From NCBI GenBank assembly GCA_027625915.1, contig JANTQA010000057.1, positions 3,658,001-3,722,000 of the forward strand: a stretch of DNA of 64,000 bases. Direction: 5' to 3'. The position numbers and the translations under genes are program-made. The notes beneath the pieces were generated by a model. It ran no database searches. It saw only the letters and a list, made by a program, of their open reading frames with translations, and had not been told where the DNA came from. How positions within the stretch are numbered: the stretch's first letter is position 1; each line of letters starts with the position of its first letter. The DNA comes from Anaeramoeba flamelloides (Eukaryota > Metamonada > Anaeramoebidae). This document shows positions 12,588 to 22,861 of the stretch, in pieces.

Positions 12588-15500
12588 AATAATAAATTTT
12601 TTTGTGGTTTTAAAAAATAATGATTATGGAATAAACAAAATTCATTTTTATTTCAAAGAGAATTCTTTTTTTTTAGTCGTTCTTTTATTCTGGTTTAGAC
12701 TTGTATTTGTTGAGTATTGTGTTAGAAGTTCAGAAATTATTTGTTTTTAAAATTATTTCAAAAAAAAATCTTTGATTAAAAATAATCCAATACTTTTACG
12801 ATTTACTTTTTAAAAAATATTTTTGAATATCTTTTTAATATTCCGAAAAAAAGATAAAAATACAGTCTTCCAAACCTAATACATTTGCTAACCAATGTTC
12901 TAATTCAAAAAAATTTTTTATCTTTTGAGTAACTCAAAAAAAAAGATTAAAAGTTACATTTTATTAATTGTTTCCAAAAATCAACGTTGATGTGGATTTC
13001 AACTTTAGGTCTTGCCAACAATTTTTAAATTCAAAGTTTTTTTTGTTAGAAAAAACTGTAATTCTTATTTACCAGATCTATTTAAAATAATTGTCTTTTC
13101 ACTTTATTTTCCCTATCCTCTACAAAACCTAAAACACAAATTATAATCTCTTTATTTCATCTCTGTTTGTATCAAAAATGGATAAATATTATGTATCGGA
13201 AATTTTTTATGATTTATTATGAAAATCTAGTGTTTGATCTTGAAGTACGTTTTTTCATTTTTGATTTGAATTCAAAAACTACTTTGTTGTTATTGTTCAT
13301 ATTTCAATCAACAAACTCACAGTAAAAATAAATTCCAGAAAACAACTAAAATTTTGATAATAAACTACTGGGATTTGAATTATAAATGGGAAAGAATATT
13401 CAATTCCTTTTCCTTTTTTTTGATCACTAAAATATCGTTTTCAAAGAAATAGGTTGTAATTTGTGGCTTTGTTGAAAAAGGAAATTGAAAAATGAAAGTT
13501 ATAATTTTTTCCCAATTAAAATTCAAATACCAGTATCATTTCATCACTTAAATTTCAATACTTTTTGACTATTTTCCCATGTATTTGAAATTCAAACTTG
13601 TTGAGTTGTAGAGTTTGCAATTTTTAAAAAGAAGGCTTAAATTGGAAATAAGTACTCGAGAATTATTTCTGATCTTAGATTAATTATTCGCAAAAAAGTT
13701 TCCTTAAATTTTGTTTCTCTTTTTTTAGAAATAGAGTTTCCAACTAAATAGATGACAATTCATGGTTCCTAAATATTTTTTTTTTGGTAATTTTTTCTTC
13801 AGTATTGTGAATTGTAAAAATTAAACCAGCAAAATTAATGTTCAACCTTTACAAATTTGAAAAAAAGAATTATTAAAGACAAACCCACTGTAGTTCATTG
13901 ATAAGTTCAATAGTAGAAATTGTACTTTGATTTTATTAAACTGTTTTGTGAAAATTTGGTTTGTAGGTTACCCATATTAAATTACCACACCAAGGAAATA
14001 CCCATTTCAACTATCTACACCATTCCATAGAAGTAACAACCAAAAATATAATGGCTTTATTATAATCACATATTAAAATATTGGACATATAATAAAAACC
14101 CCTTAAAATGAAATCACTTTCTACATAAAATGAAATATGGCTCATTCACAACGGTTTTATTTTTGGTGAAAAGTGGACGAAAAAATAATAAACATATTCA
14201 ACTAAATCTAAAAACAAATTCAATAAAAAATCCACACAATCTTAATTTTGAAAAAATAAGTAAAAAACACAATGACTATAATTACATAACTAACCCTCAA
14301 AGGTTATTTTGAGAAATAAATTATTTTTTTTATAAATATATCCTTTTCTCAGATTTTTTTAAAGTTCAAAATCTAACATACTTCCAAATTATTTTAAAAA
14401 AAAAGAACACACATACAACTTAAGAAATCATATTACTCAGATAAAAAAAAACTACCCCCACCTGAAATGAAATCACCATGGTCAAAAAAATTCTAGTTTT
14501 TGAACTATACTTAATAATAAAAACAAATAAAGAATAATTTTCCCACAGATCTTCAATATATAATTTTTAGTTTATATTGGTTTATAGGTAAAAATATCAC
14601 AAGTCAAACTGAAAATATAATTAAGAAAGAATTTTAAGTGACTGTATTTGTAAATTCAACTTTAATGAACGTATAAACACAATTTCTAAAAGCATTTTAG
14701 ACTTAATTTTATATTTCAAAAATTTTATATTTTGTTTATTATCCTCAAATATTTAAAATAAGATAAGTTTTCAATATAATTTCTACCCAAACTACATGGA
14801 ATTACAAAAATGGGGATTTTATAAAAATAAATCATATTTTGTAACCATTTCCTTTGTTTTTTCTAATTAAAAACTTAAAAAGAGACAAATATACCCATTT
14901 CTTCCAAATAAAAAAAAAAAAAATAATCATTTTAAAAATCACACATTTTTCTAAAGTTGATGAACGATTTTATTTATCAAGATAAATTAAACTAGAATGA
15001 AAATAAGTACATACCACATATAGCATACACGAATAAATCAGACGTACCAATACAATCGAAATAATTTTGAACCACCAACGAATTATTTTTTTAAAACAAT
15101 CAATATGAAACCTTTTAGCGTTTTAAGCGTTTGATGGAATTCCTTTTCATGAGAAAACATCATTTAACAAATTCAAATAGATTTTATAAACAAATATCCC
15201 CCCCCCCCCGAAAAAAAGAAAAACTTACCCCAAATAGGATAAATTTATTAAGAATAACCAATTTATTTACGACCCAAAAAGATACAAACAACACAATTAT
15301 AATACTTATCAATCTTGTAGTTTTTTATTTATTATTTATTTTTTTATAGTCCCATACTATAACCCCCTTTTAAAACACAATTTCTATTTTTTTTCTAAAT
15401 GTTCTCTTTTTAAATTTTTAAAAAATTTCTTTTAACAAATTGAATCTTTTATTTCTCCTTAAATCAATTGGAAAAAAATAAAAATCAAAAAAGTATAAAA

Positions 15501-15962
15501 AAGAAAACCTATGTATTCCTTTCAAAAATAATTGTATAATCAAAAAAAAAAATATTACCCATCACCCAGATGAACTGTGGATTTAGATACCAATAAAATA
15601 CACCCTGTATTAATTCATACCGAATTTGGAGCTAGTTTATATTTCATTTTTATACAACAAAAGAGTTTAAAAAAAAAAAAGAAAAACATTTAATAAAACC
15701 AAATTCAAAAAACAATAAATAATAATATTTAATTTTTTTATTGTTAAATTATTAATTAATTGGTTAAAAAGAATTGAATGGCATTAATCGATATCAAACA
15801 AAATCAAATGAGTATTTTTTTTCTAAAAAAAATATTTGATTGAAAATAATCAAAATATAATTCATTGTTATTTTTATAAATTTGAAAAAAAAAAAAAAAA
15901 AAGAAAAAATTTTCAATTTTTTTAAAAAATTAATAAATGCAAAGGAAAACAAAACAAAAAAA
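12588..15962. other. Intergenic region upstream of H2A and downstream of the PH-array gene
   Basis: No supported gene in about 3.4 kb. It contains one small inverted-repeat element (13368-13533), an 11-base C run near 15199, and A+T-rich sequence. The H2A promoter presumably lies just above 12587, but no recognisable TATA or histone-specific box stands out against the A+T background. Open frames at 14130-14312 and 15131-15349 look random. Confidence 0.6.
13368..13533. mobile_element. Small MITE with CTGG.ATTTGAATT termini
   Basis: A 166 bp element whose left end CTGGGATTTGAATTATAAATG is matched inversely by the right end AATTAAAATTCAAATACCAG. Further in, AATTCCTTTTCCTTTTT pairs with AAAAAGGAAATTG. 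TA flanks both ends. Only one copy was noticed in the window, so its identity as a mobile element rests on structure. Confidence 0.6.
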
Positions 15963-18905
15963 TTATTTTTTCGCCTTTTTTTTCTTCTTATCTTTCTTTT
16001 TTTTACCCTTTTTTGGTTGGTTAAACTTCTGTGCCACTTGAGCAACCCTTTTTGAAAACGCCTTTGCGTCTAATTTTGAGGCGAATTCTAAAATAAAAAA
16101 CTTTTTTTTCCCGATCAAGAATTTATTTACACGTAATCTTTCTTCATTTCTGAGGCAATCAAAGAATTTATTATAACCGACAAAAAAATCGACTGTCTTT
16201 TTTTCGGCGACCGTCTCTATTTGTACGGTCTCAGGTTTGAAAGTGATTTCAATAGTGACGTCTTTTTTTAATTTTTTCATCTGTGATTGAATAATTATTG
16301 CTCTAAATACATTTGGATCACGATCTGGTTGTATTATTTTAAATTCCTTTTTCAATAATTTTAAATCGTCAACATTTTTTAATGTAAAAAAGGCCTTCCC
16401 CTTCGTTTCGTTAAACAGCATTGTGATGTTTGGATTGAAGCTGTCCCTTTCCTGTGCTTGATCCTTTTCATTTTTTTTGCCTTTCTTGCTCTGCTTTTTT
16501 TTGTTCGATGATTTCTCATCATCCTGCGGCCTTTTTTCAATTGTGAGAAACACTTGATTTTGGATCCCGTTTAATGTTTCTTCGCCGTTGATTCTGATGC
16601 TAACTGTTTTATTTTCTATATGTATGATGCCATTTGCAATTTTTTTATGATTTTTATTCAAAAACCTGACTTGGAATTCCTTTGGCAACGCAACCTGGGG
16701 GATCACAAATTGATTCGATAATGTTAATATCTTGGAGAACTTTTCTCTTTTCTCGTTATCCGCAAATTGGATATTTAAGGAATATTCTGTGATCATTAGA
16801 CGCGATATGATTGGGTTTGATTTGTGTTTAAAATGCTTTACTTGGCTAATTTTGCCGACAATGGTCGTCTCCTTTAAACAGATTTTGATTTCGTTTCCCC
16901 GTATGTGGATATTCCCCTTATCCATGATCTGATCGGCCTTGCTTTTGATCACCTTGATTTTAAATTTGTGCGTTTTCAACGTTTGCTGGAACCCAAGCGA
17001 ATACACCTTTTCAAATTGCTTCAATACCTTGGTTTTTTCAAATTTGATGAAAAAGGAGCGCTTATCCATTGTGAAAGTCAGCTTACCAACGCGCTTCAAT
17101 TTCTTTGACCGACCAAAGATCACATATACAATTTTATCAGATATTTTTTCTCCAGTTGGCTCTGTAAACTCCAATTTGTTATCTTCAATTGACACCGTGC
17201 CCCTGCCAATCACTTTGTTAGCCTTTGTTAAGATGTCCACTTTGAATTCCGCATGAGTTCCCTTTCCCTCCTCTTGATCCTTATTCTCCTCACTATCTTT
17301 TTCATTATCGCCATGCAAATTCATGTCTTTATTTGGCTTAATTGTTCCCAACTTGACCGCCTTTTTATCCTTTTCTAATAAAGTAATAAAGTGAGTTAGT
17401 TCATGCTCATTTTTGAAATGCACTGAATATTTTTTTTTTTCAATTTCTAAAACAGGGATTTTTTTGAGATGGAAAAATTTGATATTTAATACCTCAGCCT
17501 TAATTTCTTGATCATCATTATCTACAAATTCAATCATCCCGTTTCCAACAGTTATATATGTTTTACAAAGAACCCGTTTTTTTTTGTCCAGGATTTCTAT
17601 AAGAAACCGCCTAAATACGGGCTTTTTTTCTTTTGTGACTGTTTTTTTTTTCTCTTTTTTTGATGTTGTACTTGATTTTGGCTTTGATTTTTCTTTTGAC
17701 GTTGATGTTGATTTTGATTTTTCTTTTGATTTTGATGTTGATGTTGAAGTTGAAGTTGACGTTGAAGTGGACGTTGGCTTTGATGTTTTTGGCTTTTCTT
17801 GTGATTTTAAAGTAACATTTTTTTTCGGTTTTAAAGTGCCACCTGAAATATTAATTAATGTTTTTGATCGAAGTTCCGAAAATTGATTACATTGGTCAAT
17901 ATTTTCAAATTTGGCAACTATACTTTTGCCACCAAGCACAATTTTTGCAATATTTTTTTGTTTATGGTTTCTTAAAAACCTAAATTTGTCAATGGGGTAT
18001 TGTATTTTTTCTTCCAAGCTATTAATAATTTCCAAATGTTTACCCGAAAGTATTATCTTCCATTTTATTTTAAATGCTTTTTCATTATCCATTACATAGA
18101 CTTCAAATTCGTTTTTTGAAGTCTCCTTTAAATCTTTAAAGAAATTTTCGCTAATTCCCTTCTCTTCGTTCTTCTCCTTATTGTGATTTATATTTTCGAC
18201 CTTTTGATTTTTTCTGACTTGTTTTGGAGAAGAAAATTGTTGAATTCCATATGTAAGTGTTTTGTTTAATTCATCATCTTCGTCTTCTTTATTTGTGCTT
18301 TGGATCTCATTTGGGTTTTCATCTTCATCCAGATCGGCAAAGTGGCTTTCAAAAAATGACTCAAGTGTGTTGTTTGTATTTTGCTCATTTGTTTTGATCT
18401 CGTTTTGTACATTAATTTCCATTTCGTCGTCACTGAAATCTATTAATTCATTTTTAAGCAATTCCATCTCAAGTTCTTCTTCAAAAGTCTTTGAGTGTGT
18501 TAAAGATTCTAGATTTGGATTCAGTAATTCATTTGTATTTGTATTATCGCTTTCGGTTTTTTCTTCTTTCACTAGAAGGGTGCTGCCCTGCTGGAAATTC
18601 GTCCCAAGTATGCCAAGTTCAAATAATTTTCGATCCATTTCTTGTTCAATACTTTGATTTTCGTTTTCCGTTTCCTTTTGGACAGAAAAACAAATCAGGA
18701 TGGAACCTAAATTAACCACATTCGCTACATCGTCAGTTGCATTTAAATTTGAATCACTACCTTCCAGTTTGATTCCATCAATTTTTGTGTCGCCCATATC
18801 AGATAAATAATCTATTAACTGTGAAACTTTCATTTCTTTAATGAAAGGGTATTGGACTAATAGTAATTGATCATCAATTTGAACAGTAATTGTTTGATCA
18901 GTCAT
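15963..18905 (-). CDS. Ubiquitin-like/tandem PH-like repeat protein, 980 aa
   Basis: Intronless. The start is taken at MTDQTITV (18905); an in-frame upstream Met exists at 19022, but the intervening residues look like 5' UTR (poly-Lys/Phe). No family is recognised by name. Residues 1-77 resemble a ubiquitin-like or FERM F0-like fold (beta-rich, ending GSILICFSV). Residues 78-250 are acidic and Asn/Glu-rich. Then come six units of 80-95 residues at about 266-349, 432-512, 553-642, 647-731, 743-858 and 866-961. Each starts F-x-hydrophobic-x-hydrophobic-hydrophobic (FEVYVMD, FLIEILD, FKVDILT, FKIKVIK, FQVRFLN, FRAIIIQ), has a central G.I.I strand, and ends in a beta strand plus an amphipathic helix (FENIDQCNQF, FKNEHELTHF, FEKTKVLKQF), which is the layout of PH domains. 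Linkers include an (ST)n tract at 378-391, an acidic stretch at 530-548, and a Lys-rich insert in unit 5. The C-terminus is poly-Lys. A scaffold or lipid/protein-binding role is inference. Confidence 0.85.
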   Translation of the reverse strand: MTDQTITVQIDDQLLLVQYPFIKEMKVSQLIDYLSDMGDTKIDGIKLEGSDSNLNATDDVANVVNLGSILICFSVQKETENENQSIEQEMDRKLFELGILGTNFQQGSTLLVKEEKTESDNTNTNELLNPNLESLTHSKTFEEELEMELLKNELIDFSDDEMEINVQNEIKTNEQNTNNTLESFFESHFADLDEDENPNEIQSTNKEDEDDELNKTLTYGIQQFSSPKQVRKNQKVENINHNKEKNEEKGISENFFKDLKETSKNEFEVYVMDNEKAFKIKWKIILSGKHLEIINSLEEKIQYPIDKFRFLRNHKQKNIAKIVLGGKSIVAKFENIDQCNQFSELRSKTLINISGGTLKPKKNVTLKSQEKPKTSKPTSTSTSTSTSTSTSKSKEKSKSTSTSKEKSKPKSSTTSKKEKKKTVTKEKKPVFRRFLIEILDKKKRVLCKTYITVGNGMIEFVDNDDQEIKAEVLNIKFFHLKKIPVLEIEKKKYSVHFKNEHELTHFITLLEKDKKAVKLGTIKPNKDMNLHGDNEKDSEENKDQEEGKGTHAEFKVDILTKANKVIGRGTVSIEDNKLEFTEPTGEKISDKIVYVIFGRSKKLKRVGKLTFTMDKRSFFIKFEKTKVLKQFEKVYSLGFQQTLKTHKFKIKVIKSKADQIMDKGNIHIRGNEIKICLKETTIVGKISQVKHFKHKSNPIISRLMITEYSLNIQFADNEKREKFSKILTLSNQFVIPQVALPKEFQVRFLNKNHKKIANGIIHIENKTVSIRINGEETLNGIQNQVFLTIEKRPQDDEKSSNKKKQSKKGKKNEKDQAQERDSFNPNITMLFNETKGKAFFTLKNVDDLKLLKKEFKIIQPDRDPNVFRAIIIQSQMKKLKKDVTIEITFKPETVQIETVAEKKTVDFFVGYNKFFDCLRNEERLRVNKFLIGKKKFFILEFASKLDAKAFSKRVAQVAQKFNQPKKGKKKKDKKKKKAKK

Positions 18906-20068
18906 AATTCGAAAGAACAATTTGTGAAATAAAGAAAAAACACAAAAAAATGATTTGAAATTGTTTTTTTTTTTTTTTTTATAAATCAAAACTGCCTTAA
19001 CTGGATTTCCAAAGATATACATTTCTTAAATGAGTTTTTGGACTTTTAAATAAAAATCTTTAACTGATAATAACTTTTTTAAATCTTTCTTAATCTTTTG
19101 CCAACTTGAAATACTTTCCATTGTCTTTTTTTTTTCAGTTGTGTTATTTTGAAAAATCTCTTGATTGTTTGATCTTTTTTTTTATTTTGTCAAAAACTAT
19201 AAGTCATAAAGAGTCAATTTATAAAAGATTTCAAAACACCTTTGGAATTGTTTCAATAAACATAGTTATTGTTATCTCTTACAACTAGATGTAGTCAATT
19301 TATAATCAAAAATTTTCTGTTTGTTTCATGCAAAATTGGCAATTGTTCAAAAAATTTTTAAAAACTCGAATTTTTCAACCTTCTTCAGAATTTTTTTTTC
19401 ATTTTTTCTTAAAAATTTTTGAATTTATATTTAACTTCTCGAAAGAAGTCAAAAAATCAATTATTGTGAACTTTTTTACAGGCTCGTTTCAATTTTCAAA
19501 ATATTGACCGCGATCAAAAATATCCCATGCCCAAAGCACAAAAGTAGTGTTTTTAAATAAAAATCAGGCTTTTTTTTCTTCTTATTCCAATGCAACACCC
19601 AATTCACTACCCAAAAGTACACCCAAGTTCAAATCAATTTCCAAAGTAAAATGTATTGAATTTTTCTATAAAATATAAATAAGGAATGGAATTTGTGAAA
19701 AATTTTTACGAATTTTCTCCAATAAACAAAATTGATTTTTTTTTGAATCCTATCATTTTAAAAAGTGCCTTTGTTGCTCTACCCAACCTTTACTACCTAT
19801 TTAAAGGTTTATACGATGCTTTTTTCAAATAGAAAACTTTGAAAAAGTTATTATTCTTTTTTTTTATCATTATTTTCAGAGGGAATTTTTAATTCTTCTA
19901 CTTTAAAGTTAAGTTTTTTTTAATTTGTTAGAATTGAGGAAAATGATTACTTTTTACTATTTTTTTTCAATTTTAAAAAAACATAGTTAGACTTTCCAGA
20001 ATTCAAAAGAATAGAGTAAAAACTAAGATTTTTCACCATTCTTTTAAAATTTGGATCTGCAGTATTAC
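18906..20068. other. Intergenic region upstream of the PH-array gene
   Basis: No gene supported. This holds the promoter of the PH-array gene, with no recognisable element apart from poly-T tracts. Near its end, 19992-20054 carries a TTCCAGAATTCAAAAGAAT hairpin unit of the family seen at 38.64 and 46.03 kb. Confidence 0.55.
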
Positions 20069-20263
20069 AGTCAGTTTCACTTTTAAGGCTCAAACTTTCT
20101 ACGAAATTTAACGAACAAAAAAAATCTAAAATTAAGGCGCAAAATTTGGAATTTTTTTTTACAATTTATTTTTACTAGAATTTAATCTTTGTGCCTTAAT
20201 TTGAGATTTTTTTGTGCCTAAAATTTCGTTGTAAGTTTGTGCCTTAAAAGTGAAACTGACTGT
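20069..20263. mobile_element. Palindromic MITE, CAGTCAGTTYCAC family, copy 2
   Basis: A nearly complete hairpin of about 195 bp. TA-CAGTCAGTTTCACTTTTAAGG at the left is mirrored by CCTTAAAAGTGAAACTGACTG-TA at the right, and the pairing continues through AATCTAAAATTAAGGCGCAAA against TTGTGCCTTAATTTGAGATT. TA duplicates at both ends fit Tc1/mariner-type insertion. The only gap in pairing is a short A+T-rich loop. It abuts the broken transposase fragment that begins at about 20267. Confidence 0.85.
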
Positions 20264-20266
20264 ATT

Positions 20267-22385
20267 TTATTTATTTTTTTTTTGATATATAAAATATTTA
20301 CTAATAAAATCACTACCGTTTGATAGGTTTTTACAAAGTATATTATTAAAATTATAAATAATTTGTTGAATTTGTCTTACCCCTTTCATTTCGGAATACA
20401 TTAATTCTTCATTCTGATAAGTATTTAATTTTTTAAGATTAAATGAAATTGTTTTTTTGGTAATATTTTGTGCAAAAGAACAATATTTGTCAACAGAAAA
20501 CAAACAGTTCCCCATTTTTTAGCTTCTTTTTTCTTTTATTTTTAATACTCCAAAATGACCATCACATTCATTAGCTGCATGACAAGCTATAAAAAATTCT
20601 GAATAATACGAATTACGATATTATTTGATAAGTTATAAAAATAATTGAAAGTTTAATGATTTTTAAAATGTTGTCCTTTATCTGACCAAAATTAAATTTT
20701 TGAATAATTTTTAAAAATGCCTAAATCGAATAAATATTCAAATGAAGATTTAACATAATTATAATCTTGGTAAATATGAGAAGAAATAAAATCATAATAT
20801 TCATATTGGAGTTTCTCTTCCTTATTTTTTGTTATTTTACAAATACATAAGTCTGAGATTTTATTATTTTCTTTTTTAATACCACTTGGTGGATAAAAGG
20901 CCCCGAAATCAAAAACAAAAATTACTTCATTTAATTTTAAGCCATTTTTATTATCAATATAAGAACTTCGTTGAGAATTAATTTCTTGTAAATGAATTTC
21001 ATAATTTTCATTTTTTTTGATGAAATTTGAATTCTTCAGTATTTTTATCATTATTATTTGAAATAAATTTCTTCGAGATTTTATTTTGTTTACATATATT
21101 ACAATTTGTGGCATCATAACATCTTAAATACGAATATTGTTTAACTTCCTTTGGTTTATATTTTAAATATATGTTATTACATCGTTTTTGAAAACCATTT
21201 TTTATCATTTTTTCTTGAATTTGTTGACATATTTTTTTTATCAGTTTGGGTTTAATATCTTCTTGTTACAAAAATTCTTTTTCTTTTCTTTATTTGGTTG
21301 ATTTCTTTATTCAATTCCGTTCCTTTCTTTTTATTTAAATCCTTCTCATGAATGATAGAATTCATATTATATACTAGAATTCGGTTATCTTGATTAAATT
21401 CATTCAACCCACAACAAGCATCAATGTAAGCTGAACCTGTTCCACCACCATATCCATCGCCGTCATATTCATCACCATCTTTCTTAGCATTATCGTCATC
21501 ATCATCGTCATCATCATCGTCATCATTGTTATCATCATTTTCTACTGCATCCTCATATTGTCCATTCCATACTTGTTTATAATCACCCGACTTGCATGTA
21601 CATAACTCCAACCAAGTTTGAATAATAAACACTATTTCTTCGTTGCTTAATTTATTGCACGTGTTGTTTAAAAAATAACTTGTTGAAAACAAAATATCAC
21701 CTTCCTTTTCCATATTCAAATGCCTTTTAATTGTTTGCACTGTAACACCCAAAGTACTGGAATATTCTTTGAAATTGTTTTTGATATTAAAGCATTGTAG
21801 TTCCCAAATTATTTTATGTATGATTGCTCTTCGATATTTATTATTTTTTTTTAATCCTAGCAAAAACACACGTAATGCATTGACAATATTACCACGAATT
21901 TCTTTTTCTTTTTTTCTTTTTCAATTTTTTCAACTTTCTTTTTTTCTTTTTTAAAATTATTCTTAATTTCTTTTAGATTCTCGCCATACTTTTTCTTATG
22001 ATAATGATTCCAATTGATTTTTTTTTTCCAATGTTGTTTTTTTTTCTTTTTCAAATTTTCGATTTATCTTTTTTTTTTAAAAAAAAGAAATGTAAATAAA
22101 AAAACATTTAAAACAATTTAAAAGAAATTTTAAGTTTGTTATTTTGAAAGATTTTGTTGTAATTATTTTATTTAAATATAAATAAACCTTGATCTGAATT
22201 GGTCCCGTACCTTTTTTCTATTATCCAAATAACATCGATTGCAAATTTTCTTTGATTCTGAATATGCATGATGTAATTTTAATGCGATAGTTTCAGGTCG
22301 TTTTCTACCATATTTTTGTATCCATTTACCACAACAACAACACGTTTTTTCCAAATAAAATTTCTTTTTCTTTTTTTGTTCATCT
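20267..22385 (-). mobile_element. Broken DNA transposon with DDE-type transposase fragments
   Basis: Read on the minus strand from 22.38 kb down, a series of open fragments in changing frames keeps one protein order. First a Cys-rich zinc-binding piece (TCCCCGK ... ICNRCYLD, 22172-22380), then a Lys-rich segment (21.86-22.05 kb). Next come a helix-turn-helix-like piece with YSSTLGVTVQTIKRH and an Asp-rich tract (21252-21869), then a Cys pair (CYDATNCNICKQ, 21008-21208). Last is the catalytic part: FDFGAFYPPSG and ...YYDF... (20692-21117), with FWSDKGQHFK and CHAANECDGHFG just below. DFG, WSD.G.HF and CDGHFG resemble the catalytic blocks of a eukaryotic cut-and-paste transposase group seen in fungi, oomycetes and amoebae (recognised from memory, family name not certain). 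At least four breaks separate the fragments, so it is a dead copy. Terminal repeats were not identified; the MITE next to it may be an independent insertion. Confidence 0.6.
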
Positions 22386-22861
22386 TGTTACTTATAAAAA
22401 TTCGAAAATAATAAATTTACTAAATTAGATAAAAAGACCAAAAAATAAAAAAGTAATAAAAATAACTATATTAAATCAAAATATAAGGTTAGTTGAAACT
22501 TTATTTATATTTTAAAGGTTCAATTTAATTATATTAATAAGTTATTAAACTTATTTGAAAATAGCCAATAAAAAGTAATTTATTAATTAAAATTATTAAA
22601 ATTTTGTTGAAATAAGTTGTTTTAGGTTAAACTGAAAATTCCCAAGATTTATTTTATTAATATTTTTGTATTTATTTAATGATACTAAAATAAAAAAAGA
22701 ATAAATAATATAATAAAATAAATTAATAATTGTGATGAACAAAATAAAAATTATTAAATTGATTCAGGGAACTTCTAATTCATAATAAATTTTTTAAATT
22801 TCTTTATGTGGCTGCTAGATAAATAAAAATAAAAAAAAAAAGGCTTTAATGGTAAACCTTT
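22386..22861. other. Spacer between the transposon remnant and the PP2A stop codon
   Basis: Very A+T-rich (long AAT/TTA runs). Nothing supported. Confidence 0.6.

Noticed and set aside
17584-18657. Open frames on the plus strand with Asp/Val, Asp/Phe or Ser-rich repeats
   Set aside because: They are antisense shadows of the Ser/Thr and acidic linkers of the PH-array gene.
18906-19022. N-terminal extension of the PH-array protein from an upstream Met
   Set aside because: The 39 residues are poly-Lys/Phe from A/T runs. The Met at 18905 begins a regular beta-rich domain, so the later start is preferred.
21769-22054. Separate genes for the short basic open frames here
   Set aside because: They follow the order of one transposase protein on the minus strand and are better read as pieces of a dead transposon.
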